Shown here: piece by piece, positions 1 through 6,905 of the stretch
Position numbering within the stretch: position 1 is the first letter of the stretch
Layout of the letters: each line of letters starts with the position of its first letter
DNA from: JAUVYV01 sp964585535
GTDB taxonomy: Bacteria; Planctomycetota; Phycisphaerae; Sedimentisphaerales; Anaerobacaceae
Reading direction: 5' to 3'
Length of the DNA stretch: 8,827 bases
NCBI GenBank assembly: GCA_964585535.1
Contig: CAZPDW010000092.1
Span: forward strand, 1-8,827
The notes under the pieces: generated by a model
Database searches by the model: none
Told to the model about the DNA's origin: nothing
What the model saw: only the letters and a program-made list of their open reading frames with translations
Position numbers and translations under genes: made by a program

Positions 1-429
1 GTGACGGGGATTTTGACGAGCCTGGACTGTACGGAGGAAATTATTGAAGAGGCGTATCTCGACAAGCGGACGTACGAATACCTTTACTCGTCGGGCAGGG
101 AGCACGTTCTGATGGACACGGTGGCGTTTGACCAGATTACACTGGGCGACGATGCTTTTGGCGACGGGCCTAAGTATTTGAAGCCGAACACACAGCTTCA
201 GGTGAGCATGTACGAGGGCAGGCCGGTGATAGTTGCGCTTCCGAACGCGGTGGACCTGAAGGTGACGGAGACGGCACCCGAGATAAAGGGCGCCACGGCG
301 ACGAATCAGAACAAGCCGGCGACGTTAGAGACGGGGTTTGTTGTTCAGGTTCCGCCTTTTGTCAAAATAGGCGATGTTATTCGAGTTGATACGCGGACGG
401 GCGAGTACGTGACGCGTGTGAAGGAATAG
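1..429 (+). CDS. efp: Elongation factor P, 3' part (5' end outside window)
   Basis: Elongation factor P binds the ribosome near the P and E sites and relieves stalling at consecutive prolines. The 142 visible residues cover the end of domain I and both OB-fold domains II and III. The family signature K-x-A-x4-G-x2-V-x-V-P-x2-V-x2-G is present at visible residues 105-124, and the ending DTRTGEYVTRVKE is typical. Aligned by eye with the E. coli protein (about 188 residues), the visible part starts around residue 47, so about 45 residues are missing on the left. The GTG at position 1 is therefore an internal valine codon, not a start. The KOW-like domain I with its modified lysine/arginine loop lies outside the window, so the modification type cannot be judged. 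The stop is TAG at 427-429. secA follows 30 nt later on the same strand and may be co-transcribed. The family call is very secure. Confidence 0.95.
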   Translation: MTGILTSLDCTEEIIEEAYLDKRTYEYLYSSGREHVLMDTVAFDQITLGDDAFGDGPKYLKPNTQLQVSMYEGRPVIVALPNAVDLKVTETAPEIKGATATNQNKPATLETGFVVQVPPFVKIGDVIRVDTRTGEYVTRVKE

Positions 430-459
430 AGGCGCAGCAAATCCGAAATACGAACCGCA

Positions 460-3400
460 ATGGCTACTAAAATTGGCAAGATTTTGCTGAAGATATTCGG
501 CTCGCGTAACGAGCGCCTGGTGAAGACATATAAGGTAATTGCACAGCAGGCGGGCGAGTTCGAGCAGCAGGTCAGCCGGCTCAGTGATGAGCAGCTCGGG
601 GACAAGACGGGCGAGTTTAAGGCGGCGATTGCAGCGGGGGCAGAGGCAGGGGATATTCTGCCGGAGGCGTTTGCGGTTGTGCGGGAGGTGGCACGGCGAA
701 ATGTGGATATGCGTCACTTCGACGTACAGCTCGTTGGGGGAAACGTACTCTATGACGGCAGGATTGCCGAGATGGCGACCGGAGAAGGAAAGACCTTAGT
801 AGCAACGTTGGCGGCTTATCTCGTGCATTTGACGGGCAGGAGGATCCATATCGTCACGGTCAACGACTACTTGGCCAAGCGGGATGCGGAGTGGATGGGG
901 CCTGTCTATGAAGCGTTGGGGCTTAGTGTGGGCGCGATTCAGGCGGATATGGATACGGCCGGGGAAGACAGGAAGGACCAATATACGCGAGACATCACGT
1001 ACGGAACGAACAACGAGTTTGGCTTTGATTACCTGCGCGACAATATGAAGATAAGATTAGAGCAGATGGTTCAGGGCAAGCTCGAATACGCGATAATCGA
1101 CGAGGTTGACTCGATTTTGATAGACGAGGCGAGGACGCCTTTGATTATATCAGGCCCTGCGTTTGACGACGTGAGCAGATACAAACGGGCCGACCAGGTG
1201 GCGAGGAAGCTGATAACGCTGCAGGGCGGCTACGACCGGATAAAGAACGGGATAGATTCTGCGGAGAAAAGATTAGCCAATGCACATGGAGAGCTGGCGG
1301 AGGCGAAAAAGGCCAGGGACAGTGAGCGGATAGAAAAGGCGCAGAAGACGATAGAAAAGACGGAGACCGAGCTTGCCTCGGCGAAGGAGCGGCTGGAGGG
1401 GGCGACGCAGTATTACGAGGTTGAGATGGACCGCAAGAGCGCTCATCTTACACACGAGGGCGTTGGGGCGGCACAGGAGGCGGCGGGAGTGGGGTCGTTC
1501 TTTACCGGCTCTAATATGGAATGGCCTCATCTTCTGGAGCAGTCGCTGCGGGCGCACGCGGTCTATGAGGACCAGAAGGACTACGTGGTGATGGACAACA
1601 AGGTGATAATCGTCGATGAGTTCACGGGCCGGCTGATGCACGGCAGGCAGTGGAGCGACGGGCTTCATCAGGCCGTTGAGGCCAAGGAAGGTGTTACTAT
1701 AAAGGAGGAGTCGCAGACGTTAGCAACGATAACGCTGCAGAATTTTTTCAAACTTTACGAGCAGATAGCGGGGATGACGGGCACGGCGGCTACCGAGTCG
1801 GAAGAGTTTATGAAGATATATAAGCTCGATGTGGTGACGATACCGACGAACAAGCCGTGCATTCGGGATGACCGGGACGATGTCATCTACAAGACGATGA
1901 GTGAGAAGTTCGCCGCGATAGCCGAAGAGATAAACGCGACAAGCTCAGCGGGCCAGCCGGTTCTGGTTGGGACGGTGAGCGTCGAGAAGAATGAGGCGCT
2001 GTCGGCGGCGATTACGAAGCGGTATGGTCTCGAACACGAGCTTCTCAACGCCAAGCACCACGAGCGAGAGGCGCAGATTGTGGCCAAGGCCGGTCAGCAG
2101 CACAAAGCCCGGGACGGCCGCATGCGGGGCAACATTACGATTGCGACGAATATGGCCGGTCGGGGCACGGACATCAAGTTAGGCCCTGGCGTGGCTGAGA
2201 TTGGCGGGCTGCACGTATTGGGAACCGAGCGGCACGAGGCCAGGCGAATCGACAATCAGCTTCGCGGGCGCTGCGGCAGGCAGGGCGACGCCGGTTCGAG
2301 CCAGTTCTTTTTGAGCTTCGACGACGATTTGATGAAGTTTTTTGCCGGCGAGAAGGTGCTGAAGTTTCTGACTTTGGTCGGCTGGGAAGAGGGGATGGCG
2401 ATTCACCATCCGAGTATCAGCAAGGGCATCGCCCGGGCGCAGAAGAAGGTCGAGGAGAGGAACTTCGACATACGCAAGAGTTTGCTCGAATACGACGAGG
2501 TGATGGACTATCAGCGCAAGATTTTCTACTCGCGCAGGCGCAAAATTTTAGCCGGCAAAGGGCTAAAGGCAATCATCGAAGAAATGATAGATGGTGCGAT
2601 AACGACCAACTGCGAGACGATTTTGAAAGCCGATTACCCTGTTCGGTGCATAATAGAATGGGCGACGAGCAATTTTTCTGTGGAGCTGAAGGCCTCCGAG
2701 CCGGCGGGCATAAACTTAGCGGAGATAGAGCAGTTAATTAAGGAGCGGGCGAAGGACAAGGCGGAAAACGACATATCGCTGTCATTAGGCGAGTATTTGG
2801 AGGATTTTTCCGAGCCGCAGAGCTGGGATGTGGCGGGGCTGTGCAAGTGGGCGATGAGTGCGTTCAGCGTGAGTTTGAGTCCGAACAAGGTCGGCAAACA
2901 AGACCCCGAGCAGATAGAAGAGCAGTTGATAGCGGCGGCGGCTGAGCAGATAGACAAGAAGGACTGCTCGGCGCTGGTGGAGTTTTTGAAGCCGGACTTT
3001 GCGGCTCGCAGGTTCGCCGAGTGGGCGCGTGCGAAATTCGATATTCGGTTAGACGTAAAGGAACTTTCGCAGATGGGCTCGCCTGAGATTAGCGAGCTTG
3101 TCAAAGCCAAAACGGCCGAGAAGTACAAGAGGCGCGAGATTGAATACCCGGTGGAGTTTGCGATGAGCATGGTCTATGGACCCGCCGGGCCGAACGTGTA
3201 TGGCTTCGATGCACTGGCGGACTGGGCAAACAAAAAGTTCAGTGCCTCTCTGTCGGCGGAGCAAATCCAGAACCTCAAACCGCGGGCGCTGCACAGGCAG
3301 CTTCTTGAGTTGAGCGAGCAGTACAACAACGGCCGGCTGGTTGAAGAGATTGATGCCGGTCTTGCCGGGCGCGACAGCCGGTCGGCTCTCGATTGGGCCA

Positions 3401-3945
3401 GGGAGCGATTCGATGTCGAGCTGGCCGAGAGCGACGTCGAGGATGAGCGGCAGTGGAGGGGAAAACTGATTGAGGCGGGCAGGGAGTTTCTGCGCAGTGA
3501 GCTGAGCGACCTCGAGCGATACGTTCTGCTGCAGGTCTATGACAGCGCCTGGAAGGACCATCTTTATCTGATGGACCGTCTGAAGGACAGCATTCACCTT
3601 CGCGGCTGGGCGGAGAAGGACCCGAAGACCGAGTATAAGCGCGAGGGATACCGGATGTTCACCGAGATGCTGGCCAACATAGATGAGCGTGTAACGGACA
3701 TCATTTTCAAGGTTCGTTTGGATGCCGGTGCGAGGACGAAAAGTGTCTGGCGGGTGTCTCAGACGGCGCACGATGATGTTGGTCAGTTTGCGATGGCCGA
3801 GCGTCAGCGGGCGGCGGCACAGGCGCCGCAGGGCGAGGTGAAGGTCAAGCAGATTCGCCTCAAGCAGCCGAAGGTGGGCCGAAACGACCCGTGCCCGTGC
3901 GGCAGCGGGAAAAAGTACAAAAAATGCTGCGGAAAGAACGTGTAG
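460..3945 (+). CDS. secA: Preprotein translocase ATPase SecA, extended form
   Basis: SecA is the cytosolic/peripheral-membrane ATPase that pushes unfolded preproteins through SecYEG. Motifs in order: Walker A MATGEGKT (105-112), Walker B DEVD (214-217), a preprotein-binding region, the WSDGLHQAVEAKEGV block, then nucleotide-binding fold 2 with MAGRGTD (565-571) and TERHEARRIDNQLRGRCGRQGD (589-610, usually RGRSGRQGD). The helical scaffold follows with LLEYDEVMD (675-683) and LRGWAEKDPKTEYKREG (1047-1063), then a linker and a zinc-binding SEC-C tail with CxC-x8-CC (C1145, C1147, C1156, C1157). At 1161 residues it is much longer than E. coli (901) or B. subtilis (841) SecA. The excess is a charged helical insert at about 258-315 and five tandem WAxxxF modules at about 729-1030. 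The ATG at 460 gives a normal SecA N-terminus (ILLKIFGSRNER). No Shine-Dalgarno sequence lies at the usual distance; an AGAGG overlapping the efp stop is too far away. The reading frame is intact and all catalytic motifs are present. Confidence 0.98.
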   Translation: MATKIGKILLKIFGSRNERLVKTYKVIAQQAGEFEQQVSRLSDEQLGDKTGEFKAAIAAGAEAGDILPEAFAVVREVARRNVDMRHFDVQLVGGNVLYDGRIAEMATGEGKTLVATLAAYLVHLTGRRIHIVTVNDYLAKRDAEWMGPVYEALGLSVGAIQADMDTAGEDRKDQYTRDITYGTNNEFGFDYLRDNMKIRLEQMVQGKLEYAIIDEVDSILIDEARTPLIISGPAFDDVSRYKRADQVARKLITLQGGYDRIKNGIDSAEKRLANAHGELAEAKKARDSERIEKAQKTIEKTETELASAKERLEGATQYYEVEMDRKSAHLTHEGVGAAQEAAGVGSFFTGSNMEWPHLLEQSLRAHAVYEDQKDYVVMDNKVIIVDEFTGRLMHGRQWSDGLHQAVEAKEGVTIKEESQTLATITLQNFFKLYEQIAGMTGTAATESEEFMKIYKLDVVTIPTNKPCIRDDRDDVIYKTMSEKFAAIAEEINATSSAGQPVLVGTVSVEKNEALSAAITKRYGLEHELLNAKHHEREAQIVAKAGQQHKARDGRMRGNITIATNMAGRGTDIKLGPGVAEIGGLHVLGTERHEARRIDNQLRGRCGRQGDAGSSQFFLSFDDDLMKFFAGEKVLKFLTLVGWEEGMAIHHPSISKGIARAQKKVEERNFDIRKSLLEYDEVMDYQRKIFYSRRRKILAGKGLKAIIEEMIDGAITTNCETILKADYPVRCIIEWATSNFSVELKASEPAGINLAEIEQLIKERAKDKAENDISLSLGEYLEDFSEPQSWDVAGLCKWAMSAFSVSLSPNKVGKQDPEQIEEQLIAAAAEQIDKKDCSALVEFLKPDFAARRFAEWARAKFDIRLDVKELSQMGSPEISELVKAKTAEKYKRREIEYPVEFAMSMVYGPAGPNVYGFDALADWANKKFSASLSAEQIQNLKPRALHRQLLELSEQYNNGRLVEEIDAGLAGRDSRSALDWARERFDVELAESDVEDERQWRGKLIEAGREFLRSELSDLERYVLLQVYDSAWKDHLYLMDRLKDSIHLRGWAEKDPKTEYKREGYRMFTEMLANIDERVTDIIFKVRLDAGARTKSVWRVSQTAHDDVGQFAMAERQRAAAQAPQGEVKVKQIRLKQPKVGRNDPCPCGSGKKYKKCCGKNV
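1231..1404 (+). other. Charged helical-hairpin insert within SecA (residues ~258-315)
   Basis: About 58 residues rich in Lys, Glu, Ala, Asp and Arg sit between the YKRADQVARKLITLQ segment and the YYEVEMDRKSAHLTHEG segment. These flanks align with adjacent stretches in E. coli SecA, where there is only a short loop. Hydrophobic spacing (for example I265, L272, L279, I291, I298, L305, L312) fits two helices forming an antiparallel coiled coil with a turn near 284-289. The position is in the preprotein cross-linking domain, which clamps the substrate. Other bacterial lineages also have insertions here; the function of this one is unknown. Confidence 0.7.
2644..3549 (+). repeat. Five tandem WAxxxF modules inside SecA (protein-level repeats)
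   Basis: Five copies of the pattern W-A-x-x-x-F-[SD]-[VIA]-x-L occur with Trp at residues 734, 797, 855, 922 and 979 and Phe exactly five residues later each time. Spacing is 63, 58, 67 and 57 residues. Each core is preceded by a short helix-like segment (such as IIE, GLCK, RFAE, ALAD, SALD). Each is followed by a helical stretch resembling the segment after the single helical-wing unit of ordinary SecA (GLxxxLxxxFxLxL, then EEL-x3-I and a Y-x2-K/R-E-like region). Approximate unit limits are 729-791, 792-849, 850-916, 917-973 and 974-1030. The last unit runs directly into the conserved LLQVYDSAWKDHL scaffold segment. The copies are highly diverged, so the duplication is old. Homology to the helical-wing domain is inferred by eye. 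Confidence 0.75.
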
Positions 3946-3998
3946 CAATTTGCCGTGTAAGATTATAAACACGACGGCGAAAGGGATTAAAAAAGAAG

Positions 3999-4033
3999 AA
4001 AACATCGAGCAGCGCCTCGCTACTCGATGTTTT
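3999..4033. terminator. Bidirectional rho-independent-type terminator between secA and nrdJ
   Basis: The left arm AAAACATCGAG (3999-4009) pairs perfectly with CTCGATGTTTT (4023-4033). Inside it, after one C/A mismatch, AGCG (4011-4014) pairs with CGCT (4018-4021) around a CCT loop. On the + strand the stem ends in TTTT, and on the - strand the A-rich stretch 3987-4000 becomes a T-rich tail, so both directions are served. It lies 53 nt after the secA stop and about 210 nt after the nrdJ stop of the converging operon. Confidence 0.85.
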
Positions 4034-4179
4034 CCGGAGGGGAGAAAAACTTTGCTCTACATACTTAATCTTTTATCGGCAACGGCGTATTTAGCACTTT
4101 AACCTAAATTACCTCATTTCACATCGTCCTATAAAATATACGCCGGTTTGCAGGGATTGTTCATCGAAGCTCGTTCCTC

Positions 4180-4220
4180 CTGATACCCTGATTTACTGAT
4201 ACCCTGCACCCTGATACCCC
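4180..4220. repeat. Three-copy short direct repeat downstream of nrdJ
   Basis: The unit CTGATACCCTG is found exactly at 4180-4190 and 4196-4206, with a near copy CTGATACCCC at 4211-4220; starts are 16 and 15 nt apart. On the transcribed (-) strand the unit reads CAGGGTATCAG. It lies just beyond the nrdJ stop codon, in the 3' untranslated part of that operon. It is not CRISPR-like because units and spacers are far too short. It could be a fragment of a dispersed intergenic repeat family. Confidence 0.7.
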
Positions 4221-4242
4221 GCCGCCGGAAGTGCCCGTGTTG

Positions 4243-6093
4243 TCAGCAGAGCGTCATCGGCTCGTGCGGCCTGCTGTGGCGCCGGTAGATTGTAATTCCT
4301 TTGCAGCCAAGCCGATATGCAAGGCGGTAGGCCTTATCGACGCTTGATGCTTTTGCCTTTGCGGGCAGGTTCACCGTCTTGCTGACGGCGGCGTCGCAGT
4401 GTTCCTGGAAGGCGGCCTGCATCTTGATGTGCCATTCGGGGCTGATGTCGTAGGCGCACTTGAAAATTTTTCGAATGTGAGCGGGTATTTCGGTGATTTT
4501 CTGGATGCTGCCGGTTTTCAGAATTTTCTTTTCAAGCTGTTCGTTGTAGAGGCCGGCCTGTTCGGCGACTTTTTTGAAGACGGGGTTTATCTGGAGCATT
4601 TTTTTGCCGTCGAGTACCTGCCGAATAAAGGCAAGTGAGTAGAGCGGCTCGATACCGGCCGAGCAGCCGGCGATTATACTGATTGTGCCGGTGGGGGCGA
4701 TGCAGGTCAGATGGGCGTTTCGGACCTTGAGATTTTTTTCGGTTCTCCAGGTGCTGTTGGTCCAGTTTGGAAAGGGGCCTCGTTCGTTTGCAAGGGAGCT
4801 GCTGGCGTCGCGGGCCTTTTTATTGATGAACTCCATAAGCCGTGAGCCAAATTCGACGCCCTGGGGGCTGTCATATCCTATGCCTAACAAAAACAAGGCG
4901 TCGGCGAAGCCCATAACACCGAGGCCGATTTTCCGGTTGGCCCGGGCAAGGCGGGAGCTTTCGGAGACGGGGTAATTGCAGGCATCGACGATACTGTCGA
5001 GCAAGCGCACGGCCAGCCGGACGGTTTGGCCCAGGCCGGGCCAGTCGATGTCGGGTTTCGGCGGGCCGGCGGTGACAAACTTCGTTATATTTATACTGCC
5101 GAGCGTGCAGGCCTCGTAGGCAAGCAGGGGCTGCTCGCCGCACGGATTTGTTGCCTCGATTGGCCCAAGCGACGGCGTCGGATTGTCGCTGTTGATGCGG
5201 TCGATAAATGCCAGGCCCGGCTCGCCGGAGCTGTGGGCCGAGGCGATAATCATTTTCCAGATGTCGGCAACGGTGTAGAACCGGCCGGGTGTCTGCGGTG
5301 CAGCCCCTTGGGGGGGCAGCTTTTGCAGGTCGTTTATCGTATAGGTTTCGAGCCGGATGTCTTTGCCCAGCAGATAGCGCTGTTTCGTGCGGGGATTAGT
5401 CACAATGTGAAGCGAATCGGGGCTGTCCCGGAGAGTTTCCATCCACTTATTGGTAACCTTGACGGATATGTTGAAATTGGTAAATGCCTTGAGGTCCTGC
5501 TTGGCGCCGAGGAACTTGAGTATGTCGGGGTGGGTAACGCTCATCATACCCATATTTGCGCCCCGGCGAAATGCGCCTTGCTGAATTGCGTCGGTGGTTT
5601 CGGAGAAGACCCGCCAGAACGATATAGGTCCTGACGTCGTGCCGCCGGAGGAGGCGACCCGGTCGCCGGTCGGGCGCAGCCGGTCGAGAGAAAATCCCGT
5701 GCCGCCGCCGGATTTCTGAATGAGGGCGGTCTGCTTGATGGTCTCGAATATGCCCTCGATGCTGTCCTCGATGGGAAGTACGAAGCAGGCGCTGAGCATA
5801 CCGGACGGCCTGCCTGCGTTCATCAGCGTCGGCGAGTTGGGCAAAAATTCCAGCGAGGCCAAAAGACGATAGTATTCTTTGTGCCATTTTTTGACGTCGT
5901 ATTCGTTGGCGCCGTACCTTGTTTCGATTGAGGCGGCCAGGGCGGCGACCCTGTCGAAAAGCTGAGCAGGCGTCTCGATGCATCGGCCCTGCTCGTCCTT
6001 TAACAGGTAGCGGTCGGTGAGTACGGTCAAGGCGTTTTCGCTGAGAACCGGCTCGCCGCCTGGGGGTACGTTGTTATTTGATGTTTCTGGCAT
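4243..6093 (-). CDS. nrdJ: Adenosylcobalamin-dependent (class II) ribonucleotide reductase
   Basis: NrdJ reduces ribonucleotides to deoxyribonucleotides, using adenosylcobalamin to generate a cysteine thiyl radical. Residues seen: N316-P-C318-G-E320 (thiyl Cys318 with Asn and Glu); the redox pair C103 (SACF) and C329 (EACTLGS), with the 11-residue C318-C329 spacing found in the Thermotoga enzyme; SGGTTSGP near 149-156; phosphate-binding APTGTIS (466-472); and the core end KGITIYR (598-604). There is no N-terminal ATP-cone. I start at the ATG at 6091-6093, giving 616 residues beginning MPETSNNN. An in-frame extension upstream to 6285 translates to Cys/Arg-rich sequence unlike the family and overlaps a better-supported small gene. 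No strong Shine-Dalgarno is present, and the 20-nt overlap with the upstream gene suggests translational coupling. Oddity: the protein ends 13 residues after the core with a single terminal Cys, lacking the usual long tail with a cysteine pair. It is the last gene of a three-gene operon. Confidence 0.95.
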   Translation of the reverse strand: MPETSNNNVPPGGEPVLSENALTVLTDRYLLKDEQGRCIETPAQLFDRVAALAASIETRYGANEYDVKKWHKEYYRLLASLEFLPNSPTLMNAGRPSGMLSACFVLPIEDSIEGIFETIKQTALIQKSGGGTGFSLDRLRPTGDRVASSGGTTSGPISFWRVFSETTDAIQQGAFRRGANMGMMSVTHPDILKFLGAKQDLKAFTNFNISVKVTNKWMETLRDSPDSLHIVTNPRTKQRYLLGKDIRLETYTINDLQKLPPQGAAPQTPGRFYTVADIWKMIIASAHSSGEPGLAFIDRINSDNPTPSLGPIEATNPCGEQPLLAYEACTLGSINITKFVTAGPPKPDIDWPGLGQTVRLAVRLLDSIVDACNYPVSESSRLARANRKIGLGVMGFADALFLLGIGYDSPQGVEFGSRLMEFINKKARDASSSLANERGPFPNWTNSTWRTEKNLKVRNAHLTCIAPTGTISIIAGCSAGIEPLYSLAFIRQVLDGKKMLQINPVFKKVAEQAGLYNEQLEKKILKTGSIQKITEIPAHIRKIFKCAYDISPEWHIKMQAAFQEHCDAAVSKTVNLPAKAKASSVDKAYRLAYRLGCKGITIYRRHSRPHEPMTLC

Positions 6094-6307
6094 TTTGTGT
6101 CTCGCTTCGGGATTTTCTGAGCCATTTGAAGCGGAAAACGTCGCGGATGCGATTTGTAAAGCGAACTCCCATACGCTGGGTGCTGGTTTTGAAATCGATG
6201 CGCCGGTAATCGTCGGCGGTCGGCTTCGGTTTGCGTCTGCTGAAAACAGAAAACAGCACCGCCGTCGTGGACGACAGCAGCACACTAATTTTGGTGCGAA
6301 CAGCCAT
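6074..6307 (-). CDS. Small basic protein with one hydrophobic segment, upstream of nrdJ
   Basis: A 77-residue protein of unknown function. The N-terminus (MAVRTKIS) leads into a hydrophobic stretch at about residues 7-22, then RRKPKP and a strongly basic C-terminal half with an amphipathic-looking segment around RMGVRFTNRIRDVF. This fits a single-pass membrane protein with a basic cytoplasmic tail; an uncleaved signal-type anchor is equally possible. The gene begins 9 nt after the stop of the upstream gene and overlaps the nrdJ start by 20 nt, which argues for a shared transcript and coupled translation. A GAGG lies 12 nt before the ATG, overlapping the end of the previous gene. The protein-like composition and operon fit make this frame far more credible than the nrdJ-frame extension over the same bases. 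No family recognised. Confidence 0.75.
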   Translation of the reverse strand: MAVRTKISVLLSSTTAVLFSVFSRRKPKPTADDYRRIDFKTSTQRMGVRFTNRIRDVFRFKWLRKSRSETQNARNIK

Positions 6308-6316
6308 AACGCTCGA

Positions 6317-6898
6317 TTACCTCTGGACGGCTAATTTTACAGCGGCGAACAGCTTGTCGCCGGTTCTGCTTTCGATTTCGGGCCGGGCAAACAATTGGTG
6401 CCGTTCGAGGATTTGCGGTTTTGCATCGTAGTACTTAGTAACCGCCCCGGTACCACCCTCGGCGGGGCCGGCGGTTCGGTAGTTATTTTCAAGCAGCCAG
6501 CCGCTTATCTCGTCGTCATACTCAGCCGGGTAAATCAACGCCAGCACGAATTTGTCGTCGGCGTATTTCGCCAGGTGGACTTTGGCCCGGCAGGGGACAA
6601 TGCTTTCTTCGCCGATTTTCACTATGCGTTTGTAGTCGCTTCGGGCCGTCTCAAGCTCGTCCGCATAAAAGAACAGCCCCGCTTCGAGCTGGAAGGTCTC
6701 GGGCCGGACGCCTTTTAGCTCGAGCGTGCCGTCGGGATAGGCGCGGTGAATCTTGTACGGCTTGCAGTTTTTGTACTTCTCGCTTTCGAGCAGCTCGGCT
6801 ACCTCCTCGGCGGTAAAACCCACCCCGCTGTGCTCGCCGAAATCAACCATGTACAGGCCAACATATCTATCCGGCTTTTGAAGTTTCGGCAGTCTCAT
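6317..6898 (-). CDS. Uncharacterised protein, first gene of the nrdJ operon
   Basis: A soluble-looking protein of 193-194 residues with no signal peptide or membrane segment and no recognised family. Features: an N-terminal block KPDRYVGLYMVDFGEHSGVG, then FTAEEVAELLESEKY (probable helix), a YKIHRAYPDGTLELKGV strand-rich segment, GLFFYADELETARSDYK, and a charged C-terminal half. The alternating short strands and helices suggest a compact alpha/beta fold. I prefer the ATG at 6896-6898. A GTG at 6932-6934 would add 12 residues (starting MQFEQSAIK) but has only a distant AAGGG upstream. The ATG has no Shine-Dalgarno but sits 7 nt after a TAAAAT box, which would suit a leaderless transcript. It is followed 9 nt after its stop by the small basic protein gene, then nrdJ. 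Confidence 0.8.
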   Translation of the reverse strand: MRLPKLQKPDRYVGLYMVDFGEHSGVGFTAEEVAELLESEKYKNCKPYKIHRAYPDGTLELKGVRPETFQLEAGLFFYADELETARSDYKRIVKIGEESIVPCRAKVHLAKYADDKFVLALIYPAEYDDEISGWLLENNYRTAGPAEGGTGAVTKYYDAKPQILERHQLFARPEIESRTGDKLFAAVKLAVQR

Positions 6899-6905
6899 AC
6901 AATGT

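Larger units (their letters stand above)
3946..4242. other. Convergent intergenic region between secA and nrdJ
   Basis: About 300 nt with no convincing gene. It holds the hairpin at 3999-4033 and a three-copy repeat at 4180-4220. Two very short reading frames with good Shine-Dalgarno-like sequences are visible. One is on + at 4052-4102 (TTG start, 16 hydrophobic residues, GGAG 7 nt upstream). The other is on - near 4125-4160 (ATG start, 11 residues, AGGAGG 11 nt upstream). Both are short enough to be chance. No tRNA or known structured RNA was recognised. Confidence 0.6.

Noticed and set aside
427..462. Possible EF-P-SecA fusion by read-through, because both genes share a frame with no other stop in the 30-nt gap
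   Set aside because: Sharing a frame with an open 30-nt gap is common by chance. SecA has a normal N-terminus at the ATG at 460, and nothing suggests TAG suppression.
2634..3170. 178-codon - strand frame opposite the SecA repeat region
   Set aside because: Ser/Ala/Leu-rich antisense shadow of secA with no motifs, no start context and no operon logic.
3049..4005. Long open frame of 318 codons on the - strand opposite the secA 3' end
   Set aside because: It is antisense to a fully conserved SecA region, has biased Leu/Arg-rich composition and no recognisable motif. It is a by-product of secA codon usage.
4180..4220. CRISPR-like array
   Set aside because: Units are 10-11 nt with 4-5 nt gaps; real arrays have repeats and spacers of about 25-40 nt, and no cas genes are present.
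4243..4245. TGA at the nrdJ end as a selenocysteine codon (Cys-Sec pair)
   Set aside because: The frame after TGA translates through the repeat into Arg/Gly-rich sequence with no similarity to a reductase tail, and no SECIS-like hairpin was seen right after it.
5310..5316. Run of seven G in nrdJ as a possible phase-variation or frameshift site
   Set aside because: The reading frame is intact on both sides and the run sits in a Pro/Gln/Gly loop. A single 7-mer in a housekeeping gene is weak evidence for variation.
5026..5634. 202-codon + strand frame opposite nrdJ
   Set aside because: Antisense to the catalytic core of NrdJ, including the NPCGE region; no family features or ribosome-binding site.
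6094..6285. In-frame 64-residue N-terminal extension of nrdJ
   Set aside because: The extension is Cys/Arg-rich and unlike any reductase N-terminus; the family core begins right after the ATG at 6093. The same bases encode a more protein-like small gene in another frame.
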